Notes: a model not told the origin generated them from the letters alone. Shown: positions 35,994 to 46,533, numbered from the stretch's first letter. The stretch: DNA of 64,000 bases from 66-474 sp035695065 (GCA_035695065.1 DASSEW010000031.1:1-64000); one strand, 5' to 3'. Numbers and translations are program-made.

Positions 35994-36631
35994 AGCGCGC
36001 CGACATCGCCGAACTGTTCCGCCGCCTGCGCGAACTCGATCCCGAGCCGACCACCGAGCTGAAATACCGCACGCCCTTCGAGCTGCTGGTCGCGGTGATC
36101 CTCTCCGCGCAATCCACCGATGCCGGCGTCAACAAGGCCACGGCGAAACTGTTCCCGGTGGCGAATACGCCAGAGAAGATCCTGAAGCTCGGCGAAGCGG
36201 GCCTGAAGCGATACATCTCGACGATCGGCCTCTACAACAGCAAGGCGAAGAACATCCTCGCCACCTGCGCCTTGCTGATCGAGCGGCACCGCGGCGAAGT
36301 GCCGCGCACGCGCGAGGAGCTGGAAGCGCTGCCGGGCGTCGGCCGCAAGACCGCCAACGTGATCCTCAACACCGTGTTCGGCGAAGCGACCATCGCGGTG
36401 GACACGCATATCTTCCGCGTCTGCAACCGCACCGGGCTTGCGCCGGGCAGGAACGTGCGCGAAGTGGAAGACAAGCTGCTTCGCGTGGTGCCGGAGGAGT
36501 TCAAACTCGGCGCGCACCACTGGTTGATCCTGCGTGGCCGCTACATCTGCGTCGCGCGCAAGCCCAAGTGCCCGCAGTGTCCGATCCACGATCTCTGCGC
36601 ATACAAGTTCAAGACACGAACCTCCGAATAA
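35990..36631 (+). CDS. nth: Endonuclease III
   Basis: A 213-residue DNA glycosylase/AP lyase removing oxidised pyrimidines. The helix-hairpin-helix LPGVGRKTANVIL with the catalytic Lys, the catalytic Asp in AVDTHIFRV, and the [4Fe-4S] loop with cysteine spacing 6-2-5 (CVARKPKCPQCPIHDLC) are all present. ATG 35990 overlaps the previous stop. The last three codons and the TAA stop are inside the palindromic MITE-like element, so the C-terminal TSE was probably created by its insertion. Confidence 0.97.
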   Translation: MKRADIAELFRRLRELDPEPTTELKYRTPFELLVAVILSAQSTDAGVNKATAKLFPVANTPEKILKLGEAGLKRYISTIGLYNSKAKNILATCALLIERHRGEVPRTREELEALPGVGRKTANVILNTVFGEATIAVDTHIFRVCNRTGLAPGRNVREVEDKLLRVVPEEFKLGAHHWLILRGRYICVARKPKCPQCPIHDLCAYKFKTRTSE

Positions 36632-36759
36632 GCTGCTGCGCTCGGCATCTTGCGCGCCGGCGGTGCTCGGAATCCTCACGTACTGAACGTGTACGCTGCG
36701 GTTCCTGCGCTCCGGCGTCGCGCAACCTGCCTTCGCTCGCGACGCTTCTTCGAAGGTTC
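36618..36759. repeat. 142-bp palindromic MITE-like element, copy 2
   Basis: In the same orientation relative to the upstream gene as copy 1 at 28606-28748. It starts GAACCTCCGAATAAGC and ends in the inverted GCTTCTTCGAAGGTTC. The TAA in its left end is the nth stop codon. It can fold into a single long imperfect hairpin. Confidence 0.85.
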
Positions 36760-36926
36760 TCAAGTTGGCCTGAGAACCGCACGGGAGCTGGATTCCAGCG
36801 CCTCGGCGCCACGCTGAACATCGTGTCAACCGGCAGCAATGATCCTTACCGGTGGTTAATTCGCAGAGCCCTAGACTGGCCGCTCACTTGGACACCCGCC
36901 ACGGCGGACACGCAAACGGAGGACTT

Positions 36927-37436
36927 ATGCAAACCAAGAAACTCGCCATTGTGATCGGCGCCATGATTGCCGGCGCGGCCATCGGCCCGGCCGCTCTGGC
37001 ACAGAGCAGCTCGTCGCAGAGCTACATGAACCAGCAGCAGAGCAACCAGCGGCAGGACCTGCAGCAGGACATGAACCAGCAGTGGCAGAAAATGGATACC
37101 AACCATGACGGCAAGGTATCCAAGAGCGAATTCGACCAGTACTGGACACAGCAGTTCCAGACCGCCGACACCGGCAACAACGGCAAGCTCAGCAAGCAGG
37201 AAGTGAAAACCGCCTCGGAGAAGATCAACGACGGCGAGCCGATCAGCCAGGCCAGCCTGAACCGGATGTTCCGCCAGGCCGACACCAACCACGACGGCAC
37301 GATCTCCAAGAGCGAGGATCTGGCCTACCACAACAAGATGTTCCGCAAGGCCGACACCAACAACGACGGCAGCCTGACCAAGACGGAGATGCGCAAGGGC
37401 CTCGAAAAGCCCAGCCAGAACGTCGCTTCGCTTTGA
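36927..37436 (+). CDS. Secreted EF-hand calcium-binding protein
   Basis: 169 residues: signal peptide (about 1-25, ending ALA-QS), a Gln/Ser-rich stretch, and four EF-hand-like loops: DTNHDGKVSKSE, ADTGNNGKLSKQE, DTNHDGTISKSE and DTNNDGSLTKTE. The second loop lacks some acidic residues and may bind weakly. Probably a periplasmic or extracellular calcium buffer or sensor; partner unknown. GGAGGA before ATG 36927 is a strong ribosome binding site. A strong terminator follows, so it is likely its own transcription unit. Confidence 0.88.
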   Translation: MQTKKLAIVIGAMIAGAAIGPAALAQSSSSQSYMNQQQSNQRQDLQQDMNQQWQKMDTNHDGKVSKSEFDQYWTQQFQTADTGNNGKLSKQEVKTASEKINDGEPISQASLNRMFRQADTNHDGTISKSEDLAYHNKMFRKADTNNDGSLTKTEMRKGLEKPSQNVASL

Positions 37437-37471
37437 GCGACACGCGCAATCCAATCAGCGTCAACACGTTC

Positions 37472-37501
37472 GCGGCGGATCATTCGATCCGCCGCTTTTT
37501 T
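37472..37501 (+). terminator. Rho-independent terminator after the EF-hand gene
   Basis: Perfect stem GCGGCGGAT/ATCCGCCGC, loop CATTCG, then six T residues, 35 bases after the stop codon. Confidence 0.9.
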
Positions 37502-37563
37502 GTCGGCCGGGGCCGCCCCGGTTTCGCCAGCCCCTCCGACTGCCCGACTGCTATGCTGGCGGG

Positions 37564-38208
37564 ATGACCGAGGACAACAATCGCGAACCGCGCATGGCGG
37601 CGCGCTTCCGTGGCTTCCTGCCCGTGGTGGTGGACGTCGAAACCGGCGGCTTCGACGCCGAGCGCGACGCGCTGCTCGAGATCGCGGTGGTGTGCGTGCG
37701 CATGGAGAGCGACGGCATCGTGCATCCGGAGCCGTACGTGTCCACGCACGTGCAGGCGTTTCCCGGCGCCAACATCGAACCGAAATCGCTGGAAATCACC
37801 GGCATCGATCCGGATCATCCGTTCCGCGCCGCGCTGCCCGAACGCGAGGCGCTGGAACATGTGTTCAAGCCGGTGCGCGCGGCGATGAAGAATGCGAACT
37901 GCCAGCGCGCGATCCTGGTCGGACACAACGCGGCCTTCGATCTTTCTTTCCTGAATGCCGCGGTCCGACGCAGCGGACACAAGCGCAATCCGTTCCATCC
38001 CTTCTCGTGCTTCGACACCGCGACGCTCGGGGGACTGGCCTACGGGCAAACGGTATTGTCGCGTGCCGTGCAGGCCGCCGGCTTCGAGTGGAATCCGAAC
38101 GAGGCGCATTCGGCGGTCTACGACGCCGAGCGCACGGCCGCGCTGTTCTGCGCGATCGTGAACCGCTGGAAATACCTCGAGGATTGCGAGCGGGAGCGGA
38201 TTGGGTGA
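37564..38208 (+). CDS. rnt: Ribonuclease T
   Basis: A 214-residue DEDDh 3'-5' exoribonuclease that trims tRNA and 5S/23S rRNA 3' ends. First acidic pair D24/E26 in VVDVETGGFD, third Asp in GHNAAFDLSFL, and the terminal His and Asp in AHSAVYDAER. RPxM-type substrate contacts (FSCFDTATLGGLAYGQ) match RNase T rather than the DnaQ epsilon subunit. The length equals E. coli RNase T. Confidence 0.95.
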   Translation: MTEDNNREPRMAARFRGFLPVVVDVETGGFDAERDALLEIAVVCVRMESDGIVHPEPYVSTHVQAFPGANIEPKSLEITGIDPDHPFRAALPEREALEHVFKPVRAAMKNANCQRAILVGHNAAFDLSFLNAAVRRSGHKRNPFHPFSCFDTATLGGLAYGQTVLSRAVQAAGFEWNPNEAHSAVYDAERTAALFCAIVNRWKYLEDCERERIG

Positions 38209-38270
38209 GCCAGCGCGCTCAGCCGATGCCTTGAAGCCGCTCGCCGCGAACGCGCGCGCTCGAAAGCGCG

Positions 38271-39404
38271 TCAGCTGCCCCAGCCTGCGGTCCGCAAGAT
38301 CTGGACCAGCCCCCACGCCATCAGCGCGGTGATCGGCAGGGTCAGGATCCACGACCACACCATGCGCTCGACCACCGTCCAGCGCACGGCGTTGAAGCGC
38401 TTGGCCGCACCCACGCCCATGATCGCCGCCGACACGTTGTGGGTGGTGGAGACCGGAAAGCCGTAGATCGACGCGGTGATGATCACCGCAGCGGAACTCG
38501 TTTCCGCGGCGAAGCCGTTGATCGGGTGCAGCTTCACCATTTTGTGGCCGAGCGTCTTGATGATGCGCCAGCCGCCGCCGGCGGTGCCCGCCGCCATCAC
38601 CAGCGCGCACAGCACCTTCACCCACACCGGGATCGGGAACTGCCCGGCGGCGTTGGTCGGCACGCGCAGGAAATGCAGCCAGGCCGGGAAATGGTCGAAA
38701 TTGTGCGCGGCCGTCGCGCTCGCCAGCGCGAGGGCGATGATGCCCATGGTCTTCTGCGCGTCGTTCATGCCGTGCGAGATGCCCATCGCCGTGGCCGAGA
38801 CGAGCTGCGCCTTGCCGAAGAAGGCATTGACGAACGGCGTGCGTCCGAACCGGCGCAGCCAGCCGCGCCGATTGGCGAAGGATGCGAACAGCCAGAACAG
38901 CGCGCCCATCACCAATATGCCGAGGAAGAACCCGATCACCGGCGAGGTGACCATCGGGATCACCACCTTCGGGATCACGCCCTTGCCGGCCCACCCGTGC
39001 GCGCTGCCTTCGCTCCAGATGATCGCGTTGAAGTTGCCGTGCGCGGCGGCGACCGCGGCGCCGCACAAGCCGCCGATCAGGGCATGCGATGACGAGGACG
39101 GCAGGCCGAGCCACCAGGTGATCAGGTTCCAGACAATCGCGCCGAGCAGCGCGCAGATCAGCAGTTCCGCGCTGACGTTGACGACACCTGCGTCGATCAG
39201 GCCGGACGCGATCGTCTTCGCCACCGCGGTGCCGATCAACGCGCCGATCAGGTTGGTGACCGCCGCCAGCAGCACAGCCTTGCCGGGCGTGAGCACCTTG
39301 GTCGCGACCACGGTCGCGATCGAATTGGCGGTGTCGTGGAATCCGTTGATGTAGTTGAACACCAACGCGATCACGACGACGGCGATGAGCAATCCAAGGG
39401 TCAT
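38271..39404 (-). CDS. Inorganic phosphate transporter, PiT family
   Basis: 377 residues with about ten TM helices and the two PiT signature repeats: NGFHDTANSIATVVATKVL near the N terminus and SHGMNDAQKTMGIIALAL in the middle, followed by VSTTHNVSAAIMGVGAA. It is a low-affinity phosphate (metal-phosphate) symporter. It follows a DUF47/PhoU-like gene, its usual partner. ATG 39404. Confidence 0.94.
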   Translation of the reverse strand: MTLGLLIAVVVIALVFNYINGFHDTANSIATVVATKVLTPGKAVLLAAVTNLIGALIGTAVAKTIASGLIDAGVVNVSAELLICALLGAIVWNLITWWLGLPSSSSHALIGGLCGAAVAAAHGNFNAIIWSEGSAHGWAGKGVIPKVVIPMVTSPVIGFFLGILVMGALFWLFASFANRRGWLRRFGRTPFVNAFFGKAQLVSATAMGISHGMNDAQKTMGIIALALASATAAHNFDHFPAWLHFLRVPTNAAGQFPIPVWVKVLCALVMAAGTAGGGWRIIKTLGHKMVKLHPINGFAAETSSAAVIITASIYGFPVSTTHNVSAAIMGVGAAKRFNAVRWTVVERMVWSWILTLPITALMAWGLVQILRTAGWGS

Positions 39405-39516
39405 GGGATGTACCGCGCTCCTCGCGCCCCCGGGTCAAGGGGACGGCGAATGCCTGCGGCGCAAGCGCTCGCTGGGCTTTCTGGAGACTGCCAGGGCAAC
39501 ACGAAGCCGAGCGACT

Positions 39517-40146
39517 TCATGAATTCTTGAGAACGATCGAATAAATCACGTTGCCGACATCGCGACAGCGGTCGATGGCCTTTTCCATCAATTCGAACAG
39601 ATCCTTGGCGAGCACCACCTTGATCGGGTCGCCGCCGGAGGTGTAAAGGTCGCGGTAGGCTTCCAGCAACATGCGATCGGCTTCCGATTCGATCGCTTGC
39701 AGGCGATCCTGCAAGGCACGCATGCGATCGATGCGCAGGCCGTTGCGCAATTCGCCCACCATCTCGGCCAGCACTTCGGTGGCGCGCATCAGCAGCACCG
39801 CGCGCGCCGCGAAGTCCACGCCTTCCAGACGGGATGGCATGATCGCGTAGCGCTCGGCGAACTTCTCGATGGTCTTGGGAATGCGGTACAGCGCGGAAGA
39901 CATCGCCTCGATGTCCTCGCGATCCAGCGCGGTGACGAAGGTGTTGACCAGCGCCTGGCTGATTTGCGAGGCGATCTGCTTCTCGCGACGGCGCGCGGCG
40001 CGGAAGCTGTCCAGGATCATCGCCTCGCCGCGGGACTCGAGCAGCTTCTGCAAGGCGCTCGCGCCATCGCGCGCGGCTTCGGCGCTGGCCTCCAGCAGGT
40101 CGTAGAACTTGTCGCCCTTGCCGAACATCGTTTGCAGCGAAAACAT
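39517..40146 (-). CDS. DUF47 PhoU-like regulator paired with the PiT transporter
   Basis: 209 residues, all-helical, beginning MFSLQTMFGKGDKFYDLLEASAEAARDGA, the TIGR00153/DUF47 family distantly related to PhoU. Genes of this type almost always sit upstream of pit and are thought to regulate it. 112 bases separate the two here; nothing notable was seen in that gap. ATG 40146 has GGGACCC upstream, no strong ribosome binding site. Confidence 0.92.
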   Translation of the reverse strand: MFSLQTMFGKGDKFYDLLEASAEAARDGASALQKLLESRGEAMILDSFRAARRREKQIASQISQALVNTFVTALDREDIEAMSSALYRIPKTIEKFAERYAIMPSRLEGVDFAARAVLLMRATEVLAEMVGELRNGLRIDRMRALQDRLQAIESEADRMLLEAYRDLYTSGGDPIKVVLAKDLFELMEKAIDRCRDVGNVIYSIVLKNS

Positions 40147-40279
40147 GGCGGGTCCCTTCGGTAATGCCGGCGCAGGTTATCCCCGGCATGTTACACGACC
40201 ATGACAACCGGCCGAAGCGGCCGGCTTGCTACACTCTCGGAATGGACGTCCCCGCGAACGCCCGCCCGACCGACCACAC

Positions 40280-41617
40280 ATGCTGACCGAGCTGGGTCTG
40301 GTTCTGCTGCTGGCGCTGTGCAATGCGTTCTTCGCGCTGTCGGAGATCGCTCTGATCGCCTCGCGCAAGGTGCGCCTGAAACACATGGCGCGTTCCAGCA
40401 CACAGGCGCAGATCGCGTTGCGGCTCGCGGAGCACCCCGAGCGCTTCCTCTCGACCGTGCAGGTCGGCATCACCCTGATCACGCTGATCACCGGCGCCGC
40501 CACCGGCAATGCGGTGAGCGAAAGGATCCGCGTGTGGCTGCTGCAACTCGGCCTGCACGGGGTGGTGCCCTATTCGACCATCGTCGGCCTGATCATCGGC
40601 TTCATCATCGTCACCACCATCAACATCACCATCGGCGAGCTGGTGCCCAAGCGCGCGGCGCTGACCGGTCCCGAACGGATCGCCTGCGCGGTCGCCACGC
40701 CGATGCTGGTGCTGTCGTGGCTCACCGCGCCATTCGTGTGGGTGCTGAACCGACTGAGCGGACTGGTGCTCGTCATCCTTCGGCTCAACCGGACCCGGCG
40801 CGAGAAAGTCACCGAAGAGGAAATCCGGCTGCTGGTCGCGGAAGGCGCCGAGCAGGGCGTGCTCGATCCGGACGAACGCAACATGGTCAACCGCGTGCTG
40901 CGGCTGGGCGACCGCACCGTCGACAGCGTGATGACGCCGCGCCCGCGCATCGCCTGGCTGGATGCCGCCGCGCCGATCGCCGAGAACCTCGCTGTGCTGC
41001 GCACCACGCCGTTCTCGCGCTACCCGGTCTACCGCGAAAACGAGGACGAGGTGCTGGGCGTGCTGGAAGTGAAGCGCCTGCTGCGCGGCGCCTCGCTGGA
41101 AACCCGGTTGCCGGAACTGTTCAAGCGTCTTGCCAAGCCGCTGTTCGTGCCCGGCACCGCGCGCGCACTGGATCTGCTGGAGGAATTCCGCGACGCGCAG
41201 ACTCAGATCGCGCTGGTGGTGGACGAATACGGCGGCATCGAAGGCCTGGTCACGCTCAACGACCTGTTGAGCGCGGTCGTCGGCCGCGCCGCACCGGCGG
41301 AAGGCGAAGCGCCGCTCAACGCGCCGGTGGTGCGCCGCGACGACGGCAGCCTGCTGGTGGATGGATCGCTTTCCACCGACGACCTGCGCGAACTGCTGCA
41401 ACGCCTGGAACTGCCCAACGAAGACGAGGAAGACTTCCGCACCGTGGCCGGCATGATGATGGCCGCCTTTGGCCATATCCCGGAACCCGGCGAGTCCTTC
41501 GAGTGGCGCCGGCTGCGCTTCGAGGTCATGGACCTCGACGGCGCGCGCATCGACAAGGTGCTGATCACGCCGGTGGCGGAAGACGACGAGGACGAAGCGG
41601 AGATGGGAGGCGGCTAG
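40280..41617 (+). CDS. CNNM/HlyC-CorC family membrane protein with CBS domains
   Basis: 445 residues: DUF21/CNNM transmembrane domain (about 1-190, four helices), a pair of CBS domains (about 205-325) that in relatives bind adenosine nucleotides, and a C-terminal CorC_HlyC domain (about 345-430). Members export or regulate magnesium or cobalt. The sequence VMTPRPRIAWLD begins the first CBS domain. ATG 40280 is the start at the first TM helix; an in-frame ATG at 40226 would add a proline/arginine-rich extension. Confidence 0.92.
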   Translation: MLTELGLVLLLALCNAFFALSEIALIASRKVRLKHMARSSTQAQIALRLAEHPERFLSTVQVGITLITLITGAATGNAVSERIRVWLLQLGLHGVVPYSTIVGLIIGFIIVTTINITIGELVPKRAALTGPERIACAVATPMLVLSWLTAPFVWVLNRLSGLVLVILRLNRTRREKVTEEEIRLLVAEGAEQGVLDPDERNMVNRVLRLGDRTVDSVMTPRPRIAWLDAAAPIAENLAVLRTTPFSRYPVYRENEDEVLGVLEVKRLLRGASLETRLPELFKRLAKPLFVPGTARALDLLEEFRDAQTQIALVVDEYGGIEGLVTLNDLLSAVVGRAAPAEGEAPLNAPVVRRDDGSLLVDGSLSTDDLRELLQRLELPNEDEEDFRTVAGMMMAAFGHIPEPGESFEWRRLRFEVMDLDGARIDKVLITPVAEDDEDEAEMGGG

Positions 41618-41651
41618 CGGAACTGACGAAGGAAGCGCCCGGAAATGGGTT

Positions 41652-41725
41652 GTGAGCGGTGAACGGTGAGCGGAAAAGCCAAACGAGCGCGGGATCCCGC
41701 TCACCGTTGACGGCTCACCGCTCAC
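41652..41725. repeat. Inverted low-complexity repeat (GTGAGCGGTGAAC type)
   Basis: Left arm GTGAGCGGTGAACGGTGAGC; right arm its reverse complement with an extra GACGGCT unit, 23 bases away. Each arm is itself built of near-tandem GTGAGCGG/GTGAACGG units. It lies between convergent genes and overlaps the last codons of trmJ (stop at 41715). Confidence 0.65.
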
Positions 41726-42461
41726 CCTTCGCCAAGCTTGCCATCCGCTCGGCATCCGCCAGGATGCCGTGCAGCACGCGCAGTTCGCGCTCGTCCGGCT
41801 GCGCACGCTGGAACAACCGGCGCAGGCGCAGCTCGATCGTCATCGCCGCGCGGCCCTTGTGGAAATCGATCGCGTGCAGGGTCTGGAACAGGTGGGCATA
41901 GAACTGTTCCATCTGCTCCGCGCTGGCGGGCGCGTCACGCGCGGTCGGCGCGTCGGCCGATCCGGATTCCCCGAGCAAGGCCATGCGCACTTCGTAGGCC
42001 ATCACCTGCACCGCCTGCGCGAGATTGAGCGAGGAAAAATCCTCCACGCTCGGGATGCGCACCATCGCGTGGCAGCGCATCAGCTCGTCGTTGTCGAGGC
42101 CCGATTGCTCGTTGCCGAACAGCAGCGCGACTTGCGTGCCCTGCTTCAACTCGGACGCGATCTGCGCCGCCGCTTCGCGCGGCTGGAGCTCGGGCAGGGC
42201 GATCCCACGCCGGCGCGCGCTCAGGCCGTACACGCGCGTGCATTCCGCGATCGCGTCCGGGAGCGCGTCACAGACACGCAATTGCGCGAGCACGTCGTCC
42301 GCGCCCGCGGCCATCGCCTGCACCTTCGGATCGGGATAGCGATGCGGCGCGACCAGCAGCATCCGGTCGAAGCCCATGGTGCGGATCGCCCGCGCCGCCG
42401 AGCCGATGTTGCCCGGATGCGAGGTGCGCGCGAGGACGAAGCGGAGATGGTTCGAAGGCAT
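41715..42461 (-). CDS. trmJ: tRNA (cytidine/uridine-2'-O-)-methyltransferase TrmJ
   Basis: A 248-residue SPOUT methyltransferase modifying nucleotide 32 of tRNAs. It shows LARTSHPGNIGSAARAIRTMGF, LLFGNEQSGLDNDEL, and VRIPSVEDFSSLNLAQAVQVMAYE, the three SPOUT motifs forming the SAM knot, plus a C-terminal helical extension. ATG 42461. It is divergent from suhB, an order common in gammaproteobacteria. Confidence 0.96.
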   Translation of the reverse strand: MPSNHLRFVLARTSHPGNIGSAARAIRTMGFDRMLLVAPHRYPDPKVQAMAAGADDVLAQLRVCDALPDAIAECTRVYGLSARRRGIALPELQPREAAAQIASELKQGTQVALLFGNEQSGLDNDELMRCHAMVRIPSVEDFSSLNLAQAVQVMAYEVRMALLGESGSADAPTARDAPASAEQMEQFYAHLFQTLHAIDFHKGRAAMTIELRLRRLFQRAQPDERELRVLHGILADAERMASLAKGER

Positions 42462-42548
42462 CGTGAAAGCGTAGCAACATTTCCGCTGCTAAACTTGCCG
42501 CTCGCCGCCATCGAGCGGCGCGTTCTTTTCACCTCGGAAATCCAAGTC

Positions 42549-43358
42549 ATGGCCAGACCCGCCGTCACCGTCGCGGTGCGCGCTGCGCGCGCCGCCGGCA
42601 ATGTCATCCTGCGCTACATGAATCGGGTCGGCAGTCTGGTCGTGACCGAGAAGCAGCACCTGGATTTCGCCAGCGAGGTGGATCGCCAAGCGGAAGCCGA
42701 GATCGTGCGCGAATTGAAGCGCGCCTACCCCGACAACGCAATCCTCGGCGAGGAATCGGGTGCTTCCGGCAAGAGCAATGCGCGTTTCACCTGGGTGATC
42801 GATCCGCTGGACGGTACCCACAATTACCTGCGCGGCATCCCGCAGTTCGCGGTTTCCATCGCGCAACTGGATCGCGGCGAGCCCGTGCACGCGGTGATCT
42901 TCGACCCGCTGCGCGACGAGATCTTCACCGCCAGCAAGGGCGACGGCGCGTTCCTCAACGACCGTCGCATCCGCGTCGGCAAGCGCGAAAGCCTGGACGG
43001 ATCGCTGATCGCCACCGGTTTCCCGTACCGCCAGCGCGCGCACCTGGACGCGCAGATGGACATGACGCGCGTGCTGCTCGGTCGCGCCGAAGACCTGCGC
43101 CGCGCCGGTTCCGCCGCGCTGGACCTGGCCTGGACGGCGAACGGACGCCTGGATGGCTATTTCGAGATCGGCCTGAAACCCTGGGACATGGCGGCCGGCG
43201 TGCTGCTGGTGCGCGAGGCCGGCGGGCGCTATTGCGATTTCGCCGGGCGCGACGGCATGCCGGCTTCCGGAAACATCGTCGCCGGCAACCACCACATCGT
43301 CGCGCAGATGGTGGAAGCGATCGGGCCGGTGCTGCCACCGGCATTGTTGAAAGCCTGA
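42549..43358 (+). CDS. suhB: Inositol-1-monophosphatase family protein SuhB
   Basis: A 269-residue Mg-dependent phosphatase; in E. coli SuhB also joins the rRNA antitermination complex. Metal ligands are in EESG, WVIDPLDGTHNYLRG and KPWDMAAG. Length and the MxxPAVTVAVRAARAAGNVI start fit SuhB. It is divergent from trmJ, with 87 bases for both promoters. Confidence 0.94.
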   Translation: MARPAVTVAVRAARAAGNVILRYMNRVGSLVVTEKQHLDFASEVDRQAEAEIVRELKRAYPDNAILGEESGASGKSNARFTWVIDPLDGTHNYLRGIPQFAVSIAQLDRGEPVHAVIFDPLRDEIFTASKGDGAFLNDRRIRVGKRESLDGSLIATGFPYRQRAHLDAQMDMTRVLLGRAEDLRRAGSAALDLAWTANGRLDGYFEIGLKPWDMAAGVLLVREAGGRYCDFAGRDGMPASGNIVAGNHHIVAQMVEAIGPVLPPALLKA

Positions 43359-43441
43359 TCCCTGGAGCCCGATGCAGCGAAGCGTAATCCGGGATTGCTG
43401 TCCTTCCGGATCCGGCGCTGCACGCCTCCATGCAGACCACG

Positions 43442-44101
43442 TCAGCGGAACAGGATCCGCCGCGGCTTGATCGGGAACTTGCCGCGCCAGTATTGCAGCA
43501 GTACGAAGCCGCCCACCGCGCCGCCGAGGTGCGCGAAGTGCGCCACGCCTGCCTCCGTGCCGGTCACGCCGAGGAACAGCTCCAGCAGCATGTAGCCGAT
43601 CACCGCGAGCCACGCCGGCATCGGGATCGGCAGGATCAGCGCAATGATCTTTGCGTTCGGATACAGCACGCCGAACGCAAGCAGCAGGCCGAAAATCGCG
43701 CCCGACGCACCCAGCGTCGGATAGAAACCGCCGGTAAAAAAATACACCACGGCCAGGTGCGCGATCGCGGCGACCACCGCGCAAAAGACGTAATAAAAAA
43801 GAAAGTGCCGCGCACCGAACAGGTTCTCGATCGGCGCGCCGAACATGTACAGCGCCAGCATGTTGAAACCGATGTGCGCCCAGCCACCGTGCAGGAACGC
43901 ATAGGTGATCAGTTGCCAGACCTCGAAGCCGACCATGATCGGCGCGCCGCTGGCGGTGTAGCCGGCGAGGTGCTGCGGTCCGAGCGGCCAGAGTGCCGCA
44001 TGCACCAGCAGCCAGTCATTGGCGCCGGCGAGCATCAGCAGGAAGATGGCGACGTTCGCAACCAGCAGTGACAGCGTGACCGGCGGCAGGTTGAAGCGCA
44101 T
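43442..44101 (-). CDS. Rhomboid family intramembrane serine protease
   Basis: 219 residues with six predicted TM helices. Catalytic Ser is in GASGAIFG and catalytic His in VAHFAHLGGAVGG; the loop-1 WQLITYAFLHGGWAHIGFNMLALYMFG and the HxxxN oxyanion part (HIGFN) are intact. Substrates unknown. ATG 44101 is eight bases after the GNAT stop. SuhB converges from the other side; the 83-base gap holds a CCCGGATTACGCTTCG-type repeat fragment. Confidence 0.94.
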   Translation of the reverse strand: MRFNLPPVTLSLLVANVAIFLLMLAGANDWLLVHAALWPLGPQHLAGYTASGAPIMVGFEVWQLITYAFLHGGWAHIGFNMLALYMFGAPIENLFGARHFLFYYVFCAVVAAIAHLAVVYFFTGGFYPTLGASGAIFGLLLAFGVLYPNAKIIALILPIPMPAWLAVIGYMLLELFLGVTGTEAGVAHFAHLGGAVGGFVLLQYWRGKFPIKPRRILFR

Positions 44102-44109
44102 CGCAATCC

Positions 44110-44549
44110 TCAGCCCAGTTGCTTGGAAAAGACCGCCTGCCGCTTGACCTCGGCATAGCCTTCGCGCAGGTAGAAGCGGTGCGCACGCTCGCGGATCACG
44201 TTGGAGCGCACCCGCATCGTGGCGAAACCGCGCTCACGCGCCCATCGCTCGGCCGCGCCCAGCAGGGCCGCGCCGACGCGTGCCCCGCGCGCTTGTTCGT
44301 CCACCACCAGGGCCGCGAGTTCGGCGAAGGGCGCAGCGATCAAAAAGTGCTGAGGGACAACCTGCACGAATCCGGACACGGACCCGTCTGCGGAAACCGC
44401 CGCCAGCACCACACCGGCGTCGGCCTCGGCAATCGCGCGCAGCCGTTGCTCGATCGCCGCTGCGTCCGCCGGATAGCCCAACTGGCCAGACAACCGCGCC
44501 AAGGCCTCGGCATCGCTTTCCGTTGCCGCGCGGACGCGCAACCCATTGC

Positions 44550-44553
<4 letters not shown>
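44110..44553 (-). CDS. GNAT family N-acetyltransferase
   Basis: 147 residues of the GNAT fold: LRVRAATESDAEALARLSGQLGYP, the acetyl-CoA loop in VVDEQARGARVGAALLGAAERWARERG (Q/RxxGxG/A variant), and HRFYLREGYAE. Substrate unknown. GTG 44553 overlaps the M20 peptidase stop (GTGA), so translation is coupled. Confidence 0.85.
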
Positions 44554-45995
<1,442 letters not shown>

Positions 45996-46200
45996 GAGTT
46001 TCTCCGCTGACACAAGCCCCTCAGTGTAGCAGCGCAGCCGTTCGGGCCCGTCCTGTCGGGAATTCCCGACAACCGGACGCTGCGCCCGCGCACGCCGGGC
46101 GCGGCTTCGGCCGGCATACCCGCTCCACCGCGGGCCTCATGCTTTCCGCCACGCGACGCCGCTCGCCGGTGCGTGATTCCAACAACCCGAGGAGAACGAA

Positions 46201-46533
46201 ATGATCCGCAAGACTTTCGCCGCATTGCTGCTGACGCTGGCCTGTGCGCTGCCCGCTTTCGCCGCCACGCCGGTAGACATCAACCACGCCGACGCCACCA
46301 CCATCGCCAATTCGCTGGACGGCATCGGCATGAGCAAGGCCAACGCGATCGTCGCCTGGCGCACTGCCCACGGCGCGTTCAAGTCCGCAGACGACCTGCG
46401 CCAGATCAAGGGCATCGGTGACAAGACCCTGGCGCGCAACCGCGACGCGATCCGCCTGTCCGGCGGCAGCGCGGTGGCTGCAGGCGCCAAGCCCGCCAAG
46501 CCGGCGAAGGCCGCGCACCCCCGCAAGCGTTGA
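46201..46533 (+). CDS. ComEA-like helix-hairpin-helix protein
   Basis: 110 residues: signal peptide (about 1-22, AFA-AT) followed by a tandem HhH DNA-binding domain, VDINHADATTIANSLDGIGMSKANAIVAWR and LRQIKGIGDKTLARNRDAI, and a basic Lys/Pro tail. ComEA proteins bind DNA in the periplasm during natural transformation. Tail and position differ from Bacillus ComEA, as usual for gammaproteobacteria. ATG 46201 follows GAGGAGAACGAA. Confidence 0.9.
   Translation: MIRKTFAALLLTLACALPAFAATPVDINHADATTIANSLDGIGMSKANAIVAWRTAHGAFKSADDLRQIKGIGDKTLARNRDAIRLSGGSAVAAGAKPAKPAKAAHPRKR

Noticed and set aside
34069..36631. Complete Rnf complex operon
   Set aside because: Only the B subunit is present; the neighbouring genes are a phosphoesterase, a small basic protein and nth.
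36632..36926. Possible tRNA or small RNA gene between nth and the EF-hand gene
   Set aside because: The strong fold is explained by the MITE-like palindrome; no cloverleaf or CCA/T-arm motif found in the rest.
37480..39438. Long minus-strand frame overlapping rnt and the PiT transporter
   Set aside because: It is out of frame with the clear PiT protein on the same strand and antisense to RNase T.
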